From positions 24,636-88,635 of the forward strand of contig JAIBBJ010000024.1 of NCBI GenBank assembly GCA_019694735.1: a stretch of 64,000 bases of DNA, written 5' to 3'. A program made the translations under genes and the position numbers. The DNA comes from Gemmatimonadaceae bacterium (GTDB taxonomy: Bacteria > Gemmatimonadota > Gemmatimonadetes > Gemmatimonadales > Gemmatimonadaceae). The notes beneath the pieces are model-generated. The model was given only the letters and a program-made list of their open reading frames with translations, ran no database searches and was not told where the DNA came from. Shown in pieces: positions 23,426 through 31,655 of the stretch (position 1 is the first letter of the stretch; the number at the start of each line of letters is the position of its first letter).

Positions 23426-24111
23426 CGGCGGCGCTCCGACCCGGTGCCGAGCAGCGCGCGGACGCGCTCGGGGGTCAGGTCGGCGAGGGTCTCCACCCAC
23501 GCATCGCCCTCGATGGCCTCGTGGGGCGGGATCGCGCCGACGCCGACGCTCGCGAGCCCCGCGGCGCGCGCGCCGCGCAGGCCCACCACGTGGTCCTCGA
23601 CCGCCAGCGCGCGCAGCTGCTGGCCGGGGAAGAGCTGGCCGACCCGTGCGAGCGCCGCGAGCCACGGCTCGCGTGCGGGCTTCGCGGGCTGCACGTCCTC
23701 GCACGCGACGATGGGACGGAAGAGCCCGTCGAGGTCGGCGAGGCCGAGCAGGAACTCCACCTCGCGGCGCGTGGCGCGGGTGACGAGCGCGACGCGCGCG
23801 TGGGTCGCGAGCCGTTCGACCGCGGCGCGCACGCCGGGGGTCAGCGGCAGTCCCTTGCCGACGCGGATGGCGAAGGTGCGCTCGGCGCGCAGGCGGCCGA
23901 GTTCGACGGCGGTCTCATCGTCGGGTGCGCCGGCGGCGCGTCGGGCGCGCCGGACGGCCTCCTCGGTCGGGTAGCCAGCGGCCTGCGCCAGGATCGCGTC
24001 GGTGGCGACGATCCCCTCGACCGCGAGCGATTCCGTGAGCGCGACCCGCCGGGCACTCATCGTCTCGACGAGGACCCCTTCGAACTCGATCAGCAGGACC
24101 GGGACTTCCAT
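23422..24111 (-). CDS. HAD-superfamily protein with altered catalytic motif
   Basis: 229 residues with the fold of a beta-phosphoglucomutase/phosphoglycolate phosphatase-like HAD protein: motif II Thr in ALVTRATRREVEF, motif III Lys in QPAKPAREPW and motif IV VEDHVVGLRGARAAG. Motif I, normally DxDGxL with the nucleophilic Asp, reads EFEGVL (residues 9-14), so both aspartates are glutamate. That should abolish or greatly reduce phosphotransfer. The gene lies 10 bases after glcF, where a phosphoglycolate phosphatase would make sense, and overlaps ygfZ. A non-catalytic or regulatory role is possible. The frame and start are clear; the biochemical activity is uncertain. Confidence 0.8.
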   Translation of the reverse strand: MEVPVLLIEFEGVLVETMSARRVALTESLAVEGIVATDAILAQAAGYPTEEAVRRARRAAGAPDDETAVELGRLRAERTFAIRVGKGLPLTPGVRAAVERLATHARVALVTRATRREVEFLLGLADLDGLFRPIVACEDVQPAKPAREPWLAALARVGQLFPGQQLRALAVEDHVVGLRGARAAGLASVGVGAIPPHEAIEGDAWVETLADLTPERVRALLGTGSERRR

Positions 24112-24121
24112 GGTCCGCAGT

Positions 24122-25378
24122 CTAATCGCGCCCCGCCCCCCGGGCGTAGCCCTCGTCCAGCAACTCGACAGGATGGCGCGCGGACACCCCGCTCCCGCTG
24201 CGGACGAGCCCGCCGCCGATCTGCATCAGGCAGCCCGGGTTCCCCGTCGCGACGACCTGCGCCCCCGACTCGGCGATGCGCGCCAGCTTCGGCGCGAGCA
24301 CGCGCGACGAGACGTCGGGCATCACGAGGTTGTAGATGCCCGCGCTCCCGCAGCACTGGTCGCTGTCGGCGAGCGGGACCAGCGCCACCTGCGGCGCGGC
24401 GCGGAGCACGGCGAGCGGCGGCTGCACGACGCGCTGGGCATGCTGCAGATGACAGGGGGCATCGTACGCGACCCGCACGCGCGGCCCGTCCGCCGTCGCG
24501 GGCAGGACCGGGGCCGCGGCTGCGAGCACCTCGTGGGCGTCGCGCACCTTCGCGGCGAAGGCCGCCGCGCGCGCCGACCACGCCGGGTCGTCGGCGAGGA
24601 GGTGCCCGTACTCCTTGCACATCGCGCCGCAGCCGGCCGAGTTCACGACGATGGTGTCGGCGCCGCTGCGCTCGAACGCGGCGATGTTGTCGCGGGCGAG
24701 CACCTGTGCGGTCGCGCGGTCGCCGGCGTGCGCGTGCAGCGCGCCGCAGCAGCGCTGGCCTGGCGCGTCCCGCAGCGCGTGCCCGGTCGCGATCAGCACG
24801 CGCTCGGTCGCGCGGTTCACGCTGGCGAACAGCCCCTCCATCACGCAGCCCGTCAGGAGCGCGGTGGTGCCGCGCGCGCCGTCGCCCTCCGGGGTCCACA
24901 CGCGCGCGGCTGGCCGTGCCGTGGACGCCAGCATCGCGAACGGCATGCCGAAGCCCGCCGGCAGCACACGCGCCAGCAGCGCGGCCAGTCCGCTGCCGCG
25001 TGCGAGGCGCGCGAACGCGAGGGCCGGCCGGAGCAGCCACTCGCGCGCGAACACCGCGAGCACCAGGCGCGCCACGAACGGGACCGGCCGCGCCTTGGCC
25101 AGGCGCGCGCGCGTCTCCTCGAGCAGCAGGCCGTACGGCACGCCGCTCGGGCACGCCGTCTCGCAGCCGCGGCACCCGAGGCAGGCATCGAGGTGCGCGG
25201 TGATGTCGCGGTCGTCGGCGCGCACGGTGCCGTCGGCGAGCGCCGCCATCAGCAGCACGCGGCCGCGGGGCGAGTCGTTCTCGTCCTCGAGCGCGAGGTA
25301 CGTCGGGCACGCGGGGAGGCAGAAGCCGCAGTGCACGCAGGCATCGAGCCCTTCCCGGAGTTCCTGGTCGCGGTTCAC
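24122..25378 (-). CDS. glcF: Glycolate oxidase iron-sulfur subunit GlcF
   Basis: Electron-transfer subunit of the glycolate dehydrogenase complex that oxidises glycolate to glyoxylate and feeds electrons to the respiratory chain. Two [4Fe-4S] ferredoxin motifs lie at the N-terminus: CVHCGFCLPACP starting at about residue 14 and CLGCRGCETACP. Two CCG domains follow (CCGALHAHAG and CCGSAGIYN) for further cluster binding. The 418 residues match the family. GTG 25378 overlaps the glcE stop as GTGA. Longer extensions of the frame run antisense-like through glcE and were discarded. Confidence 0.92.
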   Translation of the reverse strand: MNRDQELREGLDACVHCGFCLPACPTYLALEDENDSPRGRVLLMAALADGTVRADDRDITAHLDACLGCRGCETACPSGVPYGLLLEETRARLAKARPVPFVARLVLAVFAREWLLRPALAFARLARGSGLAALLARVLPAGFGMPFAMLASTARPAARVWTPEGDGARGTTALLTGCVMEGLFASVNRATERVLIATGHALRDAPGQRCCGALHAHAGDRATAQVLARDNIAAFERSGADTIVVNSAGCGAMCKEYGHLLADDPAWSARAAAFAAKVRDAHEVLAAAAPVLPATADGPRVRVAYDAPCHLQHAQRVVQPPLAVLRAAPQVALVPLADSDQCCGSAGIYNLVMPDVSSRVLAPKLARIAESGAQVVATGNPGCLMQIGGGLVRSGSGVSARHPVELLDEGYARGAGRD

Positions 25379-26307
25379 GTCGGGTCGCCGAGCAGGCCGG
25401 GGTTGAGGATGCGGGCGGGGTCGAAGCGGTCGCGGAGTCGGCTCGCGAGGGCGTCCCATCGCCAGCCGGTGAGCCGGGGGGCCGGCGCCAGCCGTGCGCG
25501 GATGGTGGACCACGCCGCGGCCTCGAGCTCGGTCACCGCGCCGAGCGAGCCGACGGCCGTGCGTGCCTCGCGGACGAGCGCCGCGTTGCCGCCGAGCCGG
25601 ACGAGATGGGTCGCGCCGGGCGCGCCGATGGCCGCCGCGTCCGCGGCCTCGACGGCGACCACGCCGAGCGGCGCGAGCGGGCCGCGCGTGAACGCGGCGA
25701 GCCGCGAGGTCGCGGCCTCGGTGGCGGGGCATGCCACCGCGAGCGTGACGTCCACGGCCGGCCGCGCCCGCAGCCGCAGGTGCAGGCGCGTGATCACCGC
25801 GAGCGTCCCCCACGCGCCGGTCACGGCGCGCGTGAGGTCGAAGCCGGCGACGTTCTTCACCACGCGGCCGCCCGCGCGCACGATCCGGCCGGTGCCGTCC
25901 ACGCACTCGACGCCGAGGACGAGCTGGCGCGGACGCCCGAGGCGCTCGGCGAACGGGCCCGTCGTCGCGGTCGCGATCGTCGCGCCGACCGTGCCGTGGT
26001 CGTCGCCCCAGGGCAGGAGCGGACACCACTGACCGTGCGCGGCGGTCGCCGCGTCGAGTTCGGCGAGTGTGGTCGCGGCGCCGACGCTGATGGTGAGGTC
26101 GGCGGGGGTGTAAGCCTCGATGCCCCGGAACGCACCGAGGGAGAGGTGCTCGGCCTCGCGCACCGGATGCCCGGCGTCCATCCAGGTCGCGGCGCCCGCG
26201 ATGCGCAGTCCGCGCCGTGCTCCGCTGGCGGACGCCGGTGCGCCCGCGCGGGCGCGCACCAGCGCCGCGAGCGCCTCCACGGTCGCCGGGCGATGGTCCG
26301 CGCTCAC
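25375..26307 (-). CDS. glcE: Glycolate oxidase FAD-binding subunit GlcE
   Basis: 310-residue FAD_binding_4 protein, shorter than GlcD, forming the accessory flavin subunit of glycolate oxidase. Recognisable stretches are LTISVGAATTLAELDAA, DDHGTVGATIATATTGP, GRVVKNVAGFDLTRAVTGAWGTLAVIT and a terminal FDPARILNPG. GTG 26307 overlaps the glcD stop as GTGA, and its own stop overlaps glcF, so the three subunits are translated in tandem. No regulator gene (glcC) or glycolate permease lies beside the operon. Confidence 0.88.
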   Translation of the reverse strand: MSADHRPATVEALAALVRARAGAPASASGARRGLRIAGAATWMDAGHPVREAEHLSLGAFRGIEAYTPADLTISVGAATTLAELDAATAAHGQWCPLLPWGDDHGTVGATIATATTGPFAERLGRPRQLVLGVECVDGTGRIVRAGGRVVKNVAGFDLTRAVTGAWGTLAVITRLHLRLRARPAVDVTLAVACPATEAATSRLAAFTRGPLAPLGVVAVEAADAAAIGAPGATHLVRLGGNAALVREARTAVGSLGAVTELEAAAWSTIRARLAPAPRLTGWRWDALASRLRDRFDPARILNPGLLGDPT

Positions 26308-27722
26308 GGCAGGCCTCGCGCCGCGGGCGCCGCATGCCATTCGCGGCAGCTGTGCACCGGCACCACCTTGCCGGGGTTGGCGCGCCGGGCGGGGTCGAAG
26401 ACGTCGCGCAGCGCGCACATCGCGTCGAGCGTGTCGGCGGTGAAGAGCCGCTCCATGTACGGCAGCTTGTCGAGTCCGACGCCGTGCTCGCCGGTGATCG
26501 TCCCGCCGGCCGCGATGCAGGCCGCCATCACCTCGCCCATCGCCGCGTGCACGCGCGCGGCCTCGTCGGCATCGTGCGCGTCGTACGGGATGTTGGGGTG
26601 CAGGTTGCCGTCGCCGGCGTGGAAGACGTTGCAGATGCGCACGCGGTGGCGCGCCCCGATCGCCGCGATCGTGTCGAGGAGTTCGGCGAGCCGCGTGCGC
26701 GGCACCACCGCGTCCTGCACCACGAGGTGCGGCGCGACGCGGCCCATCGCGCCGAACGCCTTCTTGCGCCCCTGCCAGAGCCGCGCACGTTCGGCCGGGT
26801 CGGTCGCCGTGCGCACGCCGCGCGCCCCGGCCGCACGGCAGAGCGCCTCCACGGCCGCGGCATCGTCGTCGAGGCCGGCCGCGGCGCCGTCCACCTCCAC
26901 GAGCAGCACCGCCGCCGCGTCGCGCGGATAGCCGGCGGCGTAGATGCTCGACTCCACCGCCTCGATGGTCGGCCGGTCCATGAGTTCGAGCGCCGCCGGG
27001 AGGATCCCGGCGGCGATGATGCGCGAGGTCGCATCGGCGGCCGCGCGCACGGTCGTGAAGTCGGCGAGCAGTGTGATCACGCGCTCGGGGTCCGGCGTGA
27101 GCCGCACCGTGACGTCGGCGACGACGCCGAAGCAGCCTTCGCTCCCGATGAAGGCGCCGAGGAGGTCGTAGCCGGGGGCCTCGTCACCGCGATCGAGGAT
27201 CACGACCTCGCCGTCCGGCAGCACCACGGTCGCGCGCAGCACGTGGTCGAGCGTGACGCCGTACTTCAGGCAGTGCGGCCCGCCCGCGTTCTCGGCGACG
27301 TTGCCGCCGATCGTGCACGCGGCCTGCGACGACGGGTCGGGCGCGTAGTGGAGGCCGTGCGGCGCCGCGGCGCGCGTGAGGAGCGCGTTCACCACACCGG
27401 GCTCCACCGTCGCGGTCCGCGCCTCCGGGTCGAGCGCCAGGATCCGCTTCAGCCGGTGGAGCCCGAGGAGCGTGACACCATCGGCGAGCGCGCCCCCGGA
27501 GAGGCCGGTGCCGGCACCGCGGGCCACGAACGGCGCGCCGTGGGCGGCGAGCGCACGCACGACCGCGATGAGCTCGTCGCGGGCGCCGGGGAACACCGCG
27601 AGCGCCGGCGCGCGGCGCAGGCCGGGCAGCGCGTCGGAGCGGTAGGCGAGGAGCTGCGACGCGCGCTCGAGGACGTGCGCGTCGCCGACGATCCTCCGGA
27701 GCTCCGGGCCGAGCGGGGTCAC
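26304..27722 (-). CDS. glcD: Glycolate oxidase catalytic FAD subunit GlcD
   Basis: FAD-linked oxidase of 472 residues that carries the substrate site of glycolate (or D-lactate) dehydrogenase. FAD-binding motifs are VARGAGTGLSGGAL, DPSSQAACTIGGNVAENAGGPHC and GAFIGSEGCFGVV. The C-terminal FAD-oxidase domain contains NVFHAGDGNLHPN and GEHGVGLDK, where histidines bind substrate. The start is GTG 27722, the first gene of the glcDEF-HAD-ygfZ operon. Presence of the E and F subunits makes glycolate more likely than D-lactate as substrate. Confidence 0.92.
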   Translation of the reverse strand: MTPLGPELRRIVGDAHVLERASQLLAYRSDALPGLRRAPALAVFPGARDELIAVVRALAAHGAPFVARGAGTGLSGGALADGVTLLGLHRLKRILALDPEARTATVEPGVVNALLTRAAAPHGLHYAPDPSSQAACTIGGNVAENAGGPHCLKYGVTLDHVLRATVVLPDGEVVILDRGDEAPGYDLLGAFIGSEGCFGVVADVTVRLTPDPERVITLLADFTTVRAAADATSRIIAAGILPAALELMDRPTIEAVESSIYAAGYPRDAAAVLLVEVDGAAAGLDDDAAAVEALCRAAGARGVRTATDPAERARLWQGRKKAFGAMGRVAPHLVVQDAVVPRTRLAELLDTIAAIGARHRVRICNVFHAGDGNLHPNIPYDAHDADEAARVHAAMGEVMAACIAAGGTITGEHGVGLDKLPYMERLFTADTLDAMCALRDVFDPARRANPGKVVPVHSCREWHAAPAARGLP

Positions 27723-27737
27723 GACCGCAAAGCTACA

Positions 27738-27773
27738 CGAAGGGGGCCCGGATTCGCATCCGGACCCCCTTCG
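27738..27773 (-). terminator. Hairpin terminator after the sigma factor gene
   Basis: Arms at 27738-27753 and 27758-27773 pair over 16 positions with one C-A mismatch, around the loop TCGC. It lies 50 bases downstream of the sigma gene stop and just before glcD, separating the two transcripts. Confidence 0.65.
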
Positions 27774-27823
27774 ACCCTCGCCGCGCGATCACCGGGCGCG
27801 CGACGAGCGGCTGCGTCCCGCGG

Positions 27824-28717
27824 TCAGGTGATCGCCCAGAACCCGGCCAGCGACCGGCCCTCGGGCGACGTGCGGAGCTTGTCGAACGCGCGCTCCCGGA
27901 TCTGCCGGATGCGCTCGCGCGTCACGCCCATCAGCTCGCCGATCTTCTCGAGCGTCATCGCCTCGGCGCCCTCGTCGAGCCCATAGTACAGGTTGAGGAT
28001 CTTGCGCTCGCGCGGCGTCAGGTACTTCCGGAAGACGTTGTCGATGCACTCGCGCATGAGCTTGAAGTCCGTGCGCTCCTCGATCTCGATGCCGTCGCCG
28101 CCGGCGAAGCGCTCGCCGAGCGTGCACGCCTCGCGGTCGGAACGGTCCACCGGGGCATCGAGCGACAGTTCGGTGGAGGACATCTGCTTCGCGGCGCGGA
28201 CCTGCTCCGGCGTCTCCTCGAGCAGGCGGCCGATCTCATGGTCGGTCGGGTCGCGCTTGAGCACCTGCGCGAGCACGGTCTCGGCGCGCGAGAGCCGGAT
28301 GAGCTGCGAGTTCTGGTTGAGCGGGATGCGGACCGAGCGCGTCTGCTCGGCGAGCGCCTTCAGCACCGCCTGGCGCACCCACCACACGGCATACGAGATG
28401 AACTTGACGCCCTGGTCGGGGTCGAACTTCCGGACCGCCTTGAGCAGGCCCTCGTTGCCGATGGCGACGAGCTCGGAGAGGTCGAGCCCGTGGCCCTGGT
28501 ACTTCTTCACATAGCTGATCACGAACCGGAGGTTCGCCGTGACGAGTCGTTCGGCGGCTGCCTCATCGCCCTTCTGGGCGAGACGGGCCAGGCGCCGCTC
28601 CTCGGCGGCGTCGGTGATCAGCGGGAGCTTCTGGATGTCCGAGAGGTACTGGTCGAACGCGGAAGAGGGTGAGGAACGGAAGTAACCTTTCGATCGGGAC
28701 TCGGTCGCGTGCTGCAT
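27824..28717 (-). CDS. RNA polymerase sigma factor, RpoD/SigA family (group 2-like)
   Basis: Sigma-70 factor of 297 residues. Region 1.2 is SAFDQYLSDIQKLPLI. Region 2 is LVTANLRFVISYVKKYQGHGLDLSELVAIGN... with the -10 melting motif YAVWWVRQAV. Region 3 is helical, and region 4 is LTPRERKILNLYYGL followed by the helix-turn-helix TLEKIGELMGVTRERIRQIRERAFDKLR. Region 1.1 and the large non-conserved insert of primary sigma factors are missing, so it resembles RpoS/HrdB-like group 2 factors or the compact primary sigma of some phyla. ATG 28717 was chosen; GTG 28723 would add two residues. Confidence 0.9.
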   Translation of the reverse strand: MQHATESRSKGYFRSSPSSAFDQYLSDIQKLPLITDAAEERRLARLAQKGDEAAAERLVTANLRFVISYVKKYQGHGLDLSELVAIGNEGLLKAVRKFDPDQGVKFISYAVWWVRQAVLKALAEQTRSVRIPLNQNSQLIRLSRAETVLAQVLKRDPTDHEIGRLLEETPEQVRAAKQMSSTELSLDAPVDRSDREACTLGERFAGGDGIEIEERTDFKLMRECIDNVFRKYLTPRERKILNLYYGLDEGAEAMTLEKIGELMGVTRERIRQIRERAFDKLRTSPEGRSLAGFWAIT

Positions 28718-28903
28718 ACCCACCCCATACCCGCGTGTTGAAGGGAGATTGGCGCCCCGCTCGGGGAGCCGAACCCGCTACGCATTCAGGGACGTGCGTG
28801 ACCGGCGCGAACCTGCCGGACGGCCAAGGCTAAAGGCGGTCCGTCGGAACGGTCAACAGCCAAGAACCGTGCCAAGGCGACACTTTGGCGTCGTCAAGGC
28901 GCC

Positions 28904-28926
28904 ATCCCGTTGGAGGTCAACGGGAT
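28904..28926 (-). terminator. Hairpin terminator after aroB
   Basis: ATCCCGTTG (28904-28912) pairs perfectly with CAACGGGAT (28918-28926) around GAGGT, 8 bases beyond the aroB stop in the direction of transcription. The rest of the 217-base interval before the sigma gene must hold that gene's promoter; I could not define one confidently. Confidence 0.6.
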
Positions 28927-28934
28927 ACGGCTGT

Positions 28935-30029
28935 TCACAATGTTTCCAGTGCCCGGAGCACGTCCGCGTCGGGGACCCGGACGCCGTACGCGGTCTCGCT
29001 GCCTGCCATCTCGCCCAGGGCGCGCGGGAGCGCGTATTCGACCTGGCCGGCGCGCGCCTTCTTGTCGGTGCGCGTGGCGGTGATGACCTCGGCCGGGCTG
29101 ATGCCCGCCGGGAGCCGGACGGGGAGCCCGGCGGCGTCGCAGACGGTCGCGATCTGGTCGGCGAGCCCGCGTGGCGCGAGGTGGAGCCGCTCGGCGATGA
29201 TCGCCTCCGTCACCATGCCGATCGCCACGGCCTCGCCGTGCGACACGCCGTACGCCGTCACCTGCTCGATCGCGTGCGCGACGGTGTGGCCGAAGTTGAG
29301 GATCTTCCGCAGACCGCCCTCGCGCTCGTCCTGGCGCACCACCTGCACCTTGATCTCGATCGAGCGGCGGACAAGGTGCAACTGCGTCGCCTCGTCGGGG
29401 CTCCCGGTGTCGAGGATCTGCCGCAGGTTCGCGGCGATCCAGCCGAAGTAGGCGGGGTCGGCGATGACGCCGTGCTTGATCGCCTCGGCGAGTCCCTGCC
29501 GGAGCTCCCGTGGCGGCAGCGTCGACAGGAGGCGCGGGTCGGCGAGCACCAGCACGGGATGGTGGAAGGCGCCGACCAGGTTCTTGCCCGCCGGGGTGTC
29601 CACGCCCGTCTTGCCGCCGATCGAGGAATCGATCATCGCGAGGAGCGAGGTCGGGACGTGCACGAGGGGGATGCCGCGGAGGAACGTCGCGGCCACGAAG
29701 CCCGCGAGGTCGCCGGTGACGCCGCCGCCGAGCGCGACGAGGACGGTGTCGCGGCCGCATCCGGCGGCGACCAGCTGGTCGCTCAGGACGCCCCACGTCT
29801 GGCGGGTCTTCTGGGCCTCGCCGGCGGGGAAGGTCAGGAGGAGCGGCGCCGGCGTCGTGCTGCCGAAGGCGGCGATGGCGGGCGCGCCGTAGAACTGGGC
29901 GACCGCCTGGTCGGCGATGATCGCGACGCGGTGGCCGGGCACGCGCTGGGCGACCCGCTGCCCCAGCGAGGCGAGGCCGCCCGGGACGACCTCCAACTGC
30001 GCGCCGTGCAGGGTCAGCCCGACCGGCAC
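28935..30029 (-). CDS. aroB: 3-dehydroquinate synthase
   Basis: Second step of the shikimate pathway: converts DAHP to 3-dehydroquinate with NAD and a metal ion. Typical landmarks in 364 residues are GGGVTGDLAGFVAATFLRGIP, PTSLLAMIDSSIGGKTGVD, EAIKHGVI, ILNFGHTVAHAIE and SHGEAVAIGM, covering the NAD site and the metal-binding Glu and His residues. GTG 30029 follows the stop of the adenosyltransferase gene by one base, so they are coupled. No other shikimate gene is adjacent. Confidence 0.93.
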   Translation of the reverse strand: MPVGLTLHGAQLEVVPGGLASLGQRVAQRVPGHRVAIIADQAVAQFYGAPAIAAFGSTTPAPLLLTFPAGEAQKTRQTWGVLSDQLVAAGCGRDTVLVALGGGVTGDLAGFVAATFLRGIPLVHVPTSLLAMIDSSIGGKTGVDTPAGKNLVGAFHHPVLVLADPRLLSTLPPRELRQGLAEAIKHGVIADPAYFGWIAANLRQILDTGSPDEATQLHLVRRSIEIKVQVVRQDEREGGLRKILNFGHTVAHAIEQVTAYGVSHGEAVAIGMVTEAIIAERLHLAPRGLADQIATVCDAAGLPVRLPAGISPAEVITATRTDKKARAGQVEYALPRALGEMAGSETAYGVRVPDADVLRALETL

Positions 30030-30030
30030 G

Positions 30031-30582
30031 TTACCAGGTCACCTCGCCCGCGCCGGCCCGCTTGTTCGCCACACGGGCGAGCACGAAGAGCAGGTCGGAG
30101 AGGCGGTTCAGGTAGACGATGACGATCTGCGGCACCTCGGCCTCGCGCTGCAAGTGGATCACGGCGCGCTCGGCGCGGCGGCAGGTGGTGCGGGCGACAT
30201 GGAGCGCCGCGGCCTTCGGCGTGCCGCCGGGCAGGATGAACGCCTTCAGCGGCTCCAGTTCGCCCTCGCCGTCGTCGATCGCCTGCTCGAGCTGTGCGAT
30301 GCGCGCGTCGGAGATCCGGGCCTTCTCCAGCTGCTCGCGCATCTTCTCGAGGTCGGGCGTCGCGAGCAGCGCGCCGAGCGCGAAGAGGTCGCGCTGGACC
30401 GGCGCGATGACCTCGTCGATGCGCGGCATCATCTCGATCGACCGGGCGAGCCCGAGGACGGCGTTGAGCTCGTCCACGGCGCCGTAGGCCTCGACGCGGG
30501 GATGGTCCTTGGCGACGCGTCCGCCGCCGAAGAGGCCGGTGTCGCCGTCGTCGCCGGTCTTCGTGTAGATCTTGAGGGTCAT
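30031..30582 (-). CDS. Cob(I)alamin adenosyltransferase, PduO type
   Basis: Transfers the adenosyl group of ATP to cob(I)alamin to make adenosylcobalamin. In 183 residues the ATP-binding N-terminus TKTGDDGDTGLFGGGRVAKDHPRVE, then YGAVDELNAVLGLAR, and the C-terminal ARTTCRRAERAV and YLNRLSDLLFVLAR are diagnostic for the PduO/MMAB family of helical trimers. It lies 9 bases downstream of the Ser/Thr kinase gene and immediately upstream of aroB on the same strand. The neighbouring genes do not include a B12-dependent enzyme. Confidence 0.92.
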   Translation of the reverse strand: MTLKIYTKTGDDGDTGLFGGGRVAKDHPRVEAYGAVDELNAVLGLARSIEMMPRIDEVIAPVQRDLFALGALLATPDLEKMREQLEKARISDARIAQLEQAIDDGEGELEPLKAFILPGGTPKAAALHVARTTCRRAERAVIHLQREAEVPQIVIVYLNRLSDLLFVLARVANKRAGAGEVTW

Positions 30583-30591
30583 CGCCGGAAT

Positions 30592-31593
30592 CTAACGCGG
30601 TCCGGTCGACCCCTCCGGAAGGGTGGAGACCGCCCCGGTGGCCCGGGTGGACGGGCGGTAGGTCTCGGGGAAGAGCTCCGCGAGATGCGCCTGGAGCCGC
30701 TCCGGGGAGCCCGGCGTCCCGCGGGCCGCGCACCACTCGTCGAGCCGGCGCCCGAGCAGGGCGGCCGATGGGCGCTCGGCGGGGCCCTTGGCGATCGCGT
30801 CCGAGATCATGGCCTGGATGCCGGGGTCCGCGTCCGGGAGCCGGAGCGACAGGTCCGGACTCGGGCCGAGCACGACCTCATCGAACGCCGCCATCGTCTC
30901 GTCCTCCGTGAAGAGGGAGCGAAGGGCGAAGAGCTCGAACAGGACCACGCCCATCGAGAAGACGTCGGAGCGGGCATCGAGGTCCGAGCCCATGAGCTGC
31001 TCGGGGCTCATGTAGTGCTTCTTCCCCAGCAGCACCTGCCGGTTGGCGGAGGGGTCGACCATGGTGCGCGCCTTCGCGATGCCGAAGTCGCCGAGCTTCA
31101 CGTGGCCGTCCCAGGTGAGCATCACATTCCCCGGGGAGACGTCGCGGTGCACGATGTCGAGCCGGTGGCCGCCCTCATCCACGAAGTGGTGGGCGAAGTC
31201 GAGGGCGCGGCAGACGCGGCTGGCGCAGTACGCGGCGACGTCGGGTGGCATGGGCAGGCGCCGCGCGCGGTGCGTGTTGATCAGCGTCCGGAGCGAGATG
31301 CCCTTGATCAGCTCCATGGCGATGAAGAGCGTCCCCTCGTGGTCGCCGAGCTGGTAGATCTGGACGATGTTGCCGTGCACCAGGTTGGCGGAGAGCTTGG
31401 CCTCGTCGATGAAGAGCTGGCGCCACTCGGGGTGCCGGGCGAATCGCTCGTGGATGATCTTCAGCGCCATCCGCTTGGTGAACCCGGCGGAGCCGATCTG
31501 CTCGGCCTCGTGCACGGTGGCCATCCCGCCCCGCGCGATCTCGCGGAGCAGGCGGAAGCGGCTGACGACGAGCAATTCCTGTCCGGGTCCCAT
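30592..31593 (-). CDS. Soluble Ser/Thr protein kinase (Hanks type)
   Basis: 333 residues holding one complete eukaryotic-like kinase domain: glycine loop IARGGMATV, Lys in MALKII, catalytic loop HRDVSPGNVML, metal site LGDFGIAKA, activation segment ending YMSPEQL, and DARSDVFSMGVVLFEL. It ends in a short C-terminal tail with no transmembrane helix, PASTA, or other sensor domain, so it is probably cytoplasmic. It has a PknB-like HRDxxxxN with Ser-Pro-Gly in place of Leu-Lys-Pro. The HRDVSPGN form is familiar from myxobacterial-type kinases. Divergent from the ferredoxin reductase gene; targets unknown. Confidence 0.9.
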   Translation of the reverse strand: MGPGQELLVVSRFRLLREIARGGMATVHEAEQIGSAGFTKRMALKIIHERFARHPEWRQLFIDEAKLSANLVHGNIVQIYQLGDHEGTLFIAMELIKGISLRTLINTHRARRLPMPPDVAAYCASRVCRALDFAHHFVDEGGHRLDIVHRDVSPGNVMLTWDGHVKLGDFGIAKARTMVDPSANRQVLLGKKHYMSPEQLMGSDLDARSDVFSMGVVLFELFALRSLFTEDETMAAFDEVVLGPSPDLSLRLPDADPGIQAMISDAIAKGPAERPSAALLGRRLDEWCAARGTPGSPERLQAHLAELFPETYRPSTRATGAVSTLPEGSTGPR

Positions 31594-31655
31594 GGCGTGC
31601 GGTGGTGAGGGTGGGGGCCGTTGTCCAGCGGCCGGGCGAGGGTGATTTTTATAGG

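Noticed and set aside
24122..26335. Possible natural fusion of GlcE and GlcF in one long minus-strand frame
   Set aside because: The N-terminal part is out of frame with the real GlcE; the GTGA overlap at 25375-25378 explains the structure as two genes.
28718..28934. tRNA, riboswitch or small RNA upstream of the sigma factor gene
   Set aside because: No acceptor/T-arm pattern or known motif could be found; only the aroB terminator is clear. TTGACC with a possible -10 is too weak to call.
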